From positions 1 to 9,468 of the forward strand of contig CABRXB010000025.1 in NCBI GenBank assembly GCA_902474785.1: a stretch of 9,468 nt of DNA. Reading direction: 5' to 3'. Each line of letters begins with the position of its first letter. Position 1 is the first letter of the stretch. The position numbers and the translations under genes are program-made. Below are positions 4,957 to 9,468 of the stretch, piece after piece. The notes under the pieces are model-generated. The model ran no database searches and was not told the origin of the DNA. It was given only the letters and a program-made list of their open reading frames with translations. Source of the DNA: an uncultured Eubacteriales bacterium. GTDB lineage: Bacteria > Bacillota > Clostridia > Oscillospirales > Feifaniaceae.

Positions 4957-4972
4957 GATTTGGGAGGTGCCT

Positions 4973-6451
4973 ATGGCTCTGATTCAATTGTCCAATCTCA
5001 CCTTTTCCTACGAGGGGGCGCACACCCCGGTCTTCGAAGACCTGACCCTGTCGCTCGACACAAGCTGGCGCCTGGGTTTGGTGGGCCGCAACGGGCGCGG
5101 CAAGACCACGCTGCTCAAGCTGCTGTGCAAAACGCTGGTCGGGAGCGGAAGCGTCAACGCCCCCGGACATTTCATGTATTTCCCCCATGAGCCGCAAAAC
5201 AGAAATCTTTGCGCCCGCGAGGTCGCAAGAGAGGCCTGCCCTGACTGCGAAGACTGGCAGCTCCTGAGGGAAATCAACCTGCTTGCGCTCTCTCCCGATG
5301 TGCTCGATCGTCCCTTTCGCACCTTGAGCAACGGGGAGCGGACCAAGCTCCTTTTGGCGACGCTCTTTTTGCAGGAGGACAACTTTCCTCTGATCGACGA
5401 GCCCACCAACCACCTCGACAGCCACGGCAGAGAAGTGGTCGGCCGCTATCTGCGCTCCAAGCCCGGCTTCATCCTGGTCTCGCACGACCGCGCCTTTCTC
5501 GACGGCTGCATCGACCACATCCTCGCCTTTGAGAAGACGGGGCCGGAGCTGCAAATCGGAAACTTCTCCTCCTGGTGGCTCAACAAGCAGCAAAAAGACG
5601 CCTATGAACTGGCCGAAAACAACCGGCTGAAAAAAGAGGTGCGCCGGCTCTCAGGTGCCGCCAGGCGAACAACCGGCTGGTCGGACGCTGTGGAAAAAAC
5701 CAAATACCAAAGCCGTAACGCAGGGCTGCGTCCCGACCGCGGTTTCATCGGACACAAGTCTGCCAAGATGATGAAGCGCGCCAAATCCATCGAGGCGCGG
5801 CGCCTGCAGGCGGCGGAGGAGAAGTCAACCCTTTTGCGCAATCTCGAAGAGGCGCAGCCGCTCAAGCTCTCCCCGCTCCCCTTCTCGGGCGGCCCGCTTG
5901 CCACACTCAAAGATGTCTGCATCCAGTATGGGAATGTCACAGTCTGCCAGGGGATCGATTTGACCGTCTTCTCGGGGGATCGCATCGCCCTGCGCGGCAA
6001 CAACGGCTCGGGCAAGTCGAGCCTTTTGAAGCTGCTGGCGGGAGAGCCGCTCTCCCACACCGGCGACGTGCAGCGCAGCCAACGAGCGCAGATCTCCTGC
6101 GTGGAACAGGATGCCTCGCAGCTCTTGGGCGGACTGTCCGACTACGCCGCGCAACGCCAGATCGACCGCACGCTTTTTTACTCCATTTTGCGCAAGCTGG
6201 ATTTTCCCCGCAGACAGTTTGAACAGGATCTGTCCACCTACAGCGCCGGGCAGAAAAAGAAAGTGCTTTTGGCGGCAAGTCTCTGCACGCCGGCTCACCT
6301 CTACCTCTGGGACGAACCGCTCAACTATGTCGACGTCTTCTCGCGCATGCAGCTCGAAGAGCTGCTGCTGGAATTTCATCCCACCATCGTCTTTGTCGAA
6401 CACGACGACCTCTTTTGCCGATCTGTGGCCACCAAAACGCTTTCTCTGTGA
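4973..6451 (+). CDS. Lsa-type ABC-F ribosome protection protein
   Basis: 492 residues, two ABC domains and no membrane segment, as in antibiotic-resistance ABC-F proteins that bind the ribosomal E site and displace drugs from the peptidyl transferase centre. Domain 1: Walker A GRNGRGKTT (38-46), signature LSNGE (118-122), Walker B FPLIDEPTNHLD (138-149), switch His171. The inter-domain linker carrying the drug-resistance loop spans about 200-300. Domain 2: Walker A GNNGSGKSS (342-350), signature SAGQKKK (424-430), Walker B LYLWDEPLNYVD (443-454), switch His477. The stretches TSWRLGLVGRNGRGKTTLLK and WDEPLNYVDVF closely match Lsa(A) as I recall it; that family confers lincosamide, streptogramin A and pleuromutilin resistance. 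Catalytic residues look intact. The start at 4973 follows GGGAGGT; an in-frame TTG at 4955 lies in terminator 3. Expression is probably attenuator-controlled. Whether it gives resistance or is housekeeping is not known. Confidence 0.93.
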   Translation: MALIQLSNLTFSYEGAHTPVFEDLTLSLDTSWRLGLVGRNGRGKTTLLKLLCKTLVGSGSVNAPGHFMYFPHEPQNRNLCAREVAREACPDCEDWQLLREINLLALSPDVLDRPFRTLSNGERTKLLLATLFLQEDNFPLIDEPTNHLDSHGREVVGRYLRSKPGFILVSHDRAFLDGCIDHILAFEKTGPELQIGNFSSWWLNKQQKDAYELAENNRLKKEVRRLSGAARRTTGWSDAVEKTKYQSRNAGLRPDRGFIGHKSAKMMKRAKSIEARRLQAAEEKSTLLRNLEEAQPLKLSPLPFSGGPLATLKDVCIQYGNVTVCQGIDLTVFSGDRIALRGNNGSGKSSLLKLLAGEPLSHTGDVQRSQRAQISCVEQDASQLLGGLSDYAAQRQIDRTLFYSILRKLDFPRRQFEQDLSTYSAGQKKKVLLAASLCTPAHLYLWDEPLNYVDVFSRMQLEELLLEFHPTIVFVEHDDLFCRSVATKTLSL

Positions 6452-6457
6452 GCAAAG

Positions 6458-6483
6458 GGCAAAAGCGCCCGTCAACTTTTGCC
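6458..6483 (+). other. Intercistronic stem-loop between ABC-F and patatin genes
   Basis: GGCAAAAG (6458-6465) and CTTTTGCC (6476-6483) are exact complements with a 10-nt loop, 6 nt after the ABC-F stop. It is followed by TCAAAAAC rather than a U-tract, so it should not terminate. It may protect the upstream message or mark a processing point. Confidence 0.45.
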
Positions 6484-6551
6484 TCAAAAACAAAATCCTC
6501 TCATAGCAAGATGCCAGCCGATCATACACTTCTTGAAAGGGGGGATTTTTT

Positions 6552-7574
6552 ATGGAGTGCAACGCGGTGTTTGAAGGCGGCGGCATCCGGGGCATCGCCC
6601 ATGTGGGGGCGGCCAGCGTGCTGCAGCAGGCCGGATATCACATGCGCTATTTCGCCGGCTCCTCCGCCGGCGCCATCGTCGCCTCCCTGTTGGCGGCGGG
6701 CTACACGGCGGACGAGCTGCGCCCCATCATGCAGGAACTTGACTTCACGGCGTTTTTGCACAAGAGGGGCGTCGCCCGCCTGGGCGCGCCCGGCAAGATG
6801 GCAAGCCTTTTCACGCGCTTTGGCATTTACGACGCCGATCTGTTTGAAGACTGGCTGTCCGACCTTTTGGCAAAACGCGGCGTGCGCACCTTTGGCACGC
6901 TCTCACTCCCTGCGGTGCGTGAGGGGAATCTGCGCTGGCCGCTTCAGGTGACGGCCTGCGATATCTATGATCAAAGGCTGCTCATCCTGCCCAGAGATCT
7001 TGCAGACTTTGGCATCGACCCAAATCTCTACCCCGTGGCCAAGGCGGTTCGCATGAGTATGAGCATCCCGATTTTTTTCAAGCCCTTTCCCCTGAAAGAC
7101 AAAAAGGGGCGGGTGCACCTCATTGTCGACGGCTCTCTTCTCAGTTCCTATCCCGTATGGCTTTTTGAGCGCGACTGCCTCTCCTCTTCGCTGCCCACCG
7201 TCGGCTTTGACTTTGTAGGGGATCGGTCGCTCTCGGGCGTTTGCAAGAGCAAACTGTGGCCGGACTTTTTGTGCTATCTGAGTCTGCTGGTCTCCACCGC
7301 CATGGACGCCGTTGACAAACAGCAGGCAACCCTGCTTCAAGAGGACGAGCAGGGCGCCGTGAAAATTCCCGTCATTGTTGAGACAAACGGCCGGCGGCGC
7401 CACGTCAGCCCCACCGATTTCGATCTGACGCAGGACGAAAAAAAGCAGCTTTTCCAAAATGGCGAAACTGCGGCAAGACGATTTCTCGCCAGGCAGCGTC
7501 TTGCGCAAACTGACAAAAGGGCTTCCACAGTCCTTCCCGCGCCGCGGTATCCTCTCGGGCGCACAGGGACATAA
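6552..7574 (+). CDS. Patatin-like phospholipase
   Basis: 340 residues. The N-terminus carries the oxyanion-hole motif GGGIRG (9-14) and the nucleophile elbow GSSAG (36-40, Ser38). The catalytic aspartate lies in DGS (193-195), a common variant of DG[GA]. Together these give the Ser-Asp dyad of patatin-type acyl hydrolases, which cleave phospholipid or other lipid acyl esters. No signal peptide is evident, so it is probably cytoplasmic or peripherally membrane-associated. The segment FFKPFPLKDKKGRVHLIVDGSLLSSYPVWLF (175-205) is the typical context of the Asp motif. The start is supported by AAAGGGGGG 7 nt upstream. The gene follows the ABC-F gene by 100 nt without a terminator, so it may be in the same attenuator-controlled transcript. 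The substrate is unknown. Confidence 0.92.
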   Translation: MECNAVFEGGGIRGIAHVGAASVLQQAGYHMRYFAGSSAGAIVASLLAAGYTADELRPIMQELDFTAFLHKRGVARLGAPGKMASLFTRFGIYDADLFEDWLSDLLAKRGVRTFGTLSLPAVREGNLRWPLQVTACDIYDQRLLILPRDLADFGIDPNLYPVAKAVRMSMSIPIFFKPFPLKDKKGRVHLIVDGSLLSSYPVWLFERDCLSSSLPTVGFDFVGDRSLSGVCKSKLWPDFLCYLSLLVSTAMDAVDKQQATLLQEDEQGAVKIPVIVETNGRRRHVSPTDFDLTQDEKKQLFQNGETAARRFLARQRLAQTDKRASTVLPAPRYPLGRTGT

Positions 7575-7582
7575 AAACAAGA

Positions 7583-7624
7583 TGCCGTGATGCAGGAACC
7601 CTCTGCATCACGGCACAACTTTTT
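7583..7624. terminator. Bidirectional terminator between convergent genes
   Basis: TGCCGTGATGCAG (7583-7595) and CTGCATCACGGCA (7603-7615) form a 13-bp perfect stem with a 7-nt loop. On plus it is followed by CAACTTTTT (T-run 7620-7624); on minus by TCTTGTTTTTATG. It serves the patatin gene (stop 9 nt before) and the convergent tocopherol-cyclase-family gene, whose TGA at 7610-7608 lies inside the stem. Confidence 0.92.
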
Positions 7625-8480
7625 CCCGGTCATATTCGTATTCAAAGCCCGCCTGATCTGAGACAAAGTCGAGCAAAACCTCATCCCCGCGCGTAAAACG
7701 GTAGTGGGCAAGGCAGGCCGCGCTCTCCCGTATCAGGCGCGTCATCTCCCCGCCAACCGGCGCGCGCAGCTTGTGATCGCAAGCCTGCAATAGCTGCGCC
7801 GTGAGCGTATAGCGCCCCTGCCTGACAACAGCCATCTGATTGTCCACCTGAACGGTTGCGCCCAGATAGGTGGCCAGCCGGTATTCACGGTTGCCCATTT
7901 TCACAACCCCGATCACCCCGGTAAACCTGCCCACCAGCATGGGGATCTCAGCCACCGACAACATGACTGAGCATGATGGGGTTTGGCTGGCACACTGCGT
8001 CCAGAGGTATTGACTGGGAAAGGAGTGTCCCCTGTCCCCCTCAATATAGCCAATGCCATCATGAAAGGCGTAACGCCGATTGTTGACAATGAGCTCGCCT
8101 TCGACACGGTGGCGAACGCTCACCACCTTGTGTCGACACTCCATGAAGGGCACCATGGCAAAGGGCCCCATAATGTCGTAAGAGAGCGGCGTGATGCCCT
8201 CAAAACAGAGGGTTCCATGGGCTTTGACCTGGGGCGTGTCAACGTCCAGCGCAATTCCGCTGGGAGAAAAGCGGTTTTTGCCTACCACCACCTGGTTTTT
8301 TCTTCGGTTGAGCGCAATGTCTCTGCCCGAGCAGGGGAGGTTGTAGGCCTCCTGATTTGTGATAATTTGAATGGAGGCGCTTTTCGTTCCACGAGAGTCA
8401 ATGTGCAGCGCCGGAATCAGCGCCACCGTTTCCCCTTTGTTTTGTTGCTTAAAGTACAGGCCCTCAAAGTAAGACTGCAT
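7608..8480 (-). CDS. Tocopherol cyclase family protein
   Basis: 290 residues, no signal peptide or membrane segment. It matches the bacterial tocopherol-cyclase-like family: N-terminal SYFEGLYFK (3-11, usually YFEGWYFK), then MGPFAMVPFMECRHKVVSVRH (104-124), then GYIEGDRGHSFPSQYLW (144-160, usually a G-Y-x-E-x-D-x-G-x-S-F-P-x-x-Y-x-W pattern). The plant enzyme closes the chromanol ring of vitamin E. Firmicutes do not make tocopherol, so the bacterial members presumably bind or modify another hydrophobic molecule, and the function is unknown. A lipocalin-like beta fold is expected. The start at 8480 has AAAGGGGAG 7 nt upstream. No convincing promoter was found. It is divergent from the flavin-fold gene (159-bp gap) and convergent with the patatin gene. 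Confidence 0.85.
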   Translation of the reverse strand: MQSYFEGLYFKQQNKGETVALIPALHIDSRGTKSASIQIITNQEAYNLPCSGRDIALNRRKNQVVVGKNRFSPSGIALDVDTPQVKAHGTLCFEGITPLSYDIMGPFAMVPFMECRHKVVSVRHRVEGELIVNNRRYAFHDGIGYIEGDRGHSFPSQYLWTQCASQTPSCSVMLSVAEIPMLVGRFTGVIGVVKMGNREYRLATYLGATVQVDNQMAVVRQGRYTLTAQLLQACDHKLRAPVGGEMTRLIRESAACLAHYRFTRGDEVLLDFVSDQAGFEYEYDREKVVP

Positions 8481-8493
8481 TGAAACGCTCCCC

Positions 8494-8538
8494 TTTTCCT
8501 CACATTTTCTTGGTCTGTCAACAGGTTTTCCTCAAATT
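8494..8538. repeat. 13-bp direct repeat in the divergent intergenic region
   Basis: TTTTCCTCACATT (8494-8506) and TTTTCCTCAAATT (8526-8538) differ at one position and are spaced 32 bp centre to centre, about three helical turns. The first copy overlaps the Shine-Dalgarno region of the tocopherol-cyclase-family gene on the opposite strand. It could be a pair of regulator sites. Confidence 0.35.
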
Positions 8539-8639
8539 CAATGGATATTCCTTCATTTTTGAATAACTGTTCACCACGATCCGACATATGATGAGGTGGG
8601 AGTTCGCTCTCAATTCACACCGAAAGGATGACTCTTTTT

Positions 8640-9320
8640 ATGTGTCAATATCAAGGTCGGGTACTGAGCTGTGAGGAGATCTATGAGGTTTTGCGTTGCG
8701 CCAAATGCACGCGTCTTGCCGTTTGTGGGAACAATCGCCCCTATATCGTCCCCATGAACTACACCTGGGATTGCGTCAACGGTCGCCTGCATTTCTACCT
8801 GACGAGCTGCGATGGCGGCGAAAAGGTGAGAAGCCTGCGCAGAAACAACCGGGTTGCCCTCGAGTTTGAAGTTCCCGGGAACAACAACTGCATGTGCACC
8901 GTTGTGGCAAGAGGCACGGTTGTCTCCATGGGCAATGTCGGCGGCGCCAACGACAATGATTGTGACTGTGGCTGCGGATGTGGCCACCATCATCATGGCC
9001 GCGGTTGCGGATGCGGCAACAACAGCAACAGCTGCAATTGCGGATGCGGCAACAACGGCAACAGCTGCAATTGCGGATGCGGCCACCACAACAACAACTG
9101 CGGCTGCGGTTGCGGCAACCAGAACAACAATTGGGGTTGCGGCAACAACAACAGCAACAACGGCTGCAATTGCTTTTGCTGCCGCTGCGGGAACGGCTGC
9201 ATCTGCTGCTGTTGCTGCAACGGAAATGTCGGCGGCGAAAGCGACGACGGCAGACTCTGCATTGAGATTCGGGTCGACAGCATCACCGGCAGAGCGTTCT
9301 CCGGCTGCTGCAACGGCTGA
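8640..9320 (+). CDS. PPOX/NimA-like flavin-fold protein interrupted by a cysteine-rich repeat insert
   Basis: 226 residues. Residues 1-97 match the pyridoxamine 5'-phosphate oxidase split barrel of the NimA-like group: LSCEEIYEVLRCAKCTRLAV (9-28), RPYIVPMNYTWD (33-44), LHFYLTS (50-56), GEKVRSLRRNNRVALEFEV (60-78) and CTVVARGTVVSMG (86-98). Residues 204-220 (GRLCIEIRVDSITGRAF) are the expected closing strand with the ITG motif. Between them, about 101-200 is a low-complexity insert with 27 cysteines and 6 histidines. Five 11-residue units (105-159) each end GCGCG; HHHH (116-119) and HH (149-150) begin two of them. A Cys-dense tail (176-193) follows. The start at 8640 is favoured because AAAGGA (8623-8628) overlaps the alternative ATG at 8628. 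Normal relatives bind FMN or haem; the insert suggests metal binding or a disulfide-rich structural role, possibly spore-related (speculative). It is terminated at 9339-9362. Confidence 0.85.
   Translation: MCQYQGRVLSCEEIYEVLRCAKCTRLAVCGNNRPYIVPMNYTWDCVNGRLHFYLTSCDGGEKVRSLRRNNRVALEFEVPGNNNCMCTVVARGTVVSMGNVGGANDNDCDCGCGCGHHHHGRGCGCGNNSNSCNCGCGNNGNSCNCGCGHHNNNCGCGCGNQNNNWGCGNNNSNNGCNCFCCRCGNGCICCCCCNGNVGGESDDGRLCIEIRVDSITGRAFSGCCNG
8952..9116 (+). repeat. Five tandem 33-nt units encoding 11-residue Cys/Gly repeats
   Basis: Units start at 8952, 8985, 9018, 9051 and 9084. Encoded units: DNDCDCGCGCG, HHHHGRGCGCG, NNSNSCNCGCG, NNGNSCNCGCG, HHNNNCGCGCG. Units 3 and 4 (9018-9050 and 9051-9083) differ by one base, so that duplication is recent; the others have diverged at the DNA level while keeping the GCGCG end. 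A shorter degenerate unit (NQNNNWGCG) follows. Confidence 0.92.
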
Positions 9321-9334
9321 GTACAAATTTGTTC

Positions 9335-9362
9335 AAAAGGCTCGCCCACGGGCGAGCCTTTT
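9335..9362. terminator. Intrinsic terminator of the flavin-fold gene
   Basis: GGCTCGCC (9339-9346) and GGCGAGCC (9351-9358) form a perfect 8-bp stem with a CACG loop, followed by TTTTG and preceded by AAAA, so it could work in both directions. It lies 18 nt after the stop codon. Confidence 0.9.
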
Positions 9363-9383
9363 GTCGTGCAGAACAAGACCGGC

Positions 9384-9412
9384 TTTACTTCCACAAAAAT
9401 CTATGGTATAAT
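9384..9412 (+). promoter_or_regulatory. Promoter of the gene starting at 9446
   Basis: TTTACT (9384-9389), 17-nt spacer, consensus TATAAT (9407-9412) with TGG before it (extended -10). Confidence 0.75.
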
Positions 9413-9445
9413 ATGGGACATACAGTAACAGGAGGAGATTGCCCT

Positions 9446-9468
9446 ATGAAACGACTGCTTGCCTTTTC
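9446..9468 (+). CDS. Start of a gene cut by the window edge (MKRLLAF...)
   Basis: Only seven codons are visible. AGGAGGAG (9430-9437) precedes the ATG at good spacing and a strong promoter lies upstream, so the start is convincing. The basic residues followed by a hydrophobic stretch (MKRLLAF) suggest a signal peptide or membrane anchor, which would make the product exported. No function can be given. Confidence 0.7.

Noticed and set aside
4880..7580. Long minus-strand open frames opposite the ABC-F and patatin genes
   Set aside because: They are shadows of GC-rich coding sequence; the plus-strand products carry full catalytic motifs.
7983..8483. Plus-strand open frame opposite the tocopherol-cyclase-family gene
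   Set aside because: No Shine-Dalgarno and no similarity; the minus-strand frame carries the family motifs.
8516..8521. Consensus TTGACA on the minus strand before the tocopherol-cyclase-family gene
   Set aside because: At 17 nt downstream the sequence is GAAAAG, not a -10, and the position would fall in the Shine-Dalgarno region.
8952..9116. CRISPR-like array of 33-nt repeats
   Set aside because: The units are directly abutting without spacers, in frame, and encode a coherent amino-acid repeat.
8610..9326. Long open frame on the minus strand opposite the Cys-rich gene, encoding an Ala/Val-rich product
   Set aside because: It mirrors the repetitive GGC/TGC/AAC codons of the plus-strand gene and has no family similarity; the plus strand has the recognisable PPOX domain, Shine-Dalgarno and terminator.

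Overview
The window looks like chromosomal DNA of a moderately GC-rich member of the Firmicutes, most likely a gut-type Clostridia (Oscillospirales or relatives). The signs are purine-rich Shine-Dalgarno sites before nearly every gene, extended TGG-TAnAAT -10 boxes, many U-tailed intrinsic terminators, and family content (BlaI with an M56-like partner, an Lsa-type ABC-F protein, a NimA-like flavin-fold protein, the small four-cysteine protein often labelled Hsp90). This placement is inference from style and families, not from a marker gene.

Layout. Positions 1-757 (minus) hold a translationally coupled BlaI-type repressor and the start of a BlaR1/M56-like membrane protein, controlled by a perfect palindromic operator at 767-811. 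Positions 1017-2892 (plus) hold a small four-cysteine protein, a PptA-like 4-oxalocrotonate tautomerase and an AraC regulator with a GyrI-like effector domain, closed by a strong terminator. Positions 3038-4562 (minus) hold two poorly known genes: a probable ribbon-helix-helix protein with a second conserved domain, and a membrane-anchored protein of unknown function. Positions 4563-7574 (plus) hold an Lsa-type ABC-F ribosome protection protein and a patatin-like phospholipase. Positions 7608-8480 (minus) hold a tocopherol-cyclase-family protein, convergent with the patatin gene and sharing a bidirectional terminator. Positions 8640-9320 (plus) hold a pyridoxamine-phosphate-oxidase-fold protein with a cysteine-rich repeat insert. 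A new gene starts at 9446 and runs off the edge.

The two strongest observations are these. (1) The roughly 230-nt leader of the ABC-F gene contains a six-codon leader peptide (MRQLSC) with its own Shine-Dalgarno, three successive intrinsic terminators, and a 13-bp perfect complement between the leader-peptide codons and a downstream segment. That segment can instead pair with the 3' arm of the last terminator. It reads as a complete ribosome-stalling transcription attenuator for antibiotic-induced expression. (2) The flavin-fold protein is interrupted by about 100 residues with 27 cysteines, built on five tandem 11-residue units each ending GCGCG, with HHHH and HH clusters: a probable metal-binding or structural insert in an otherwise ordinary domain.
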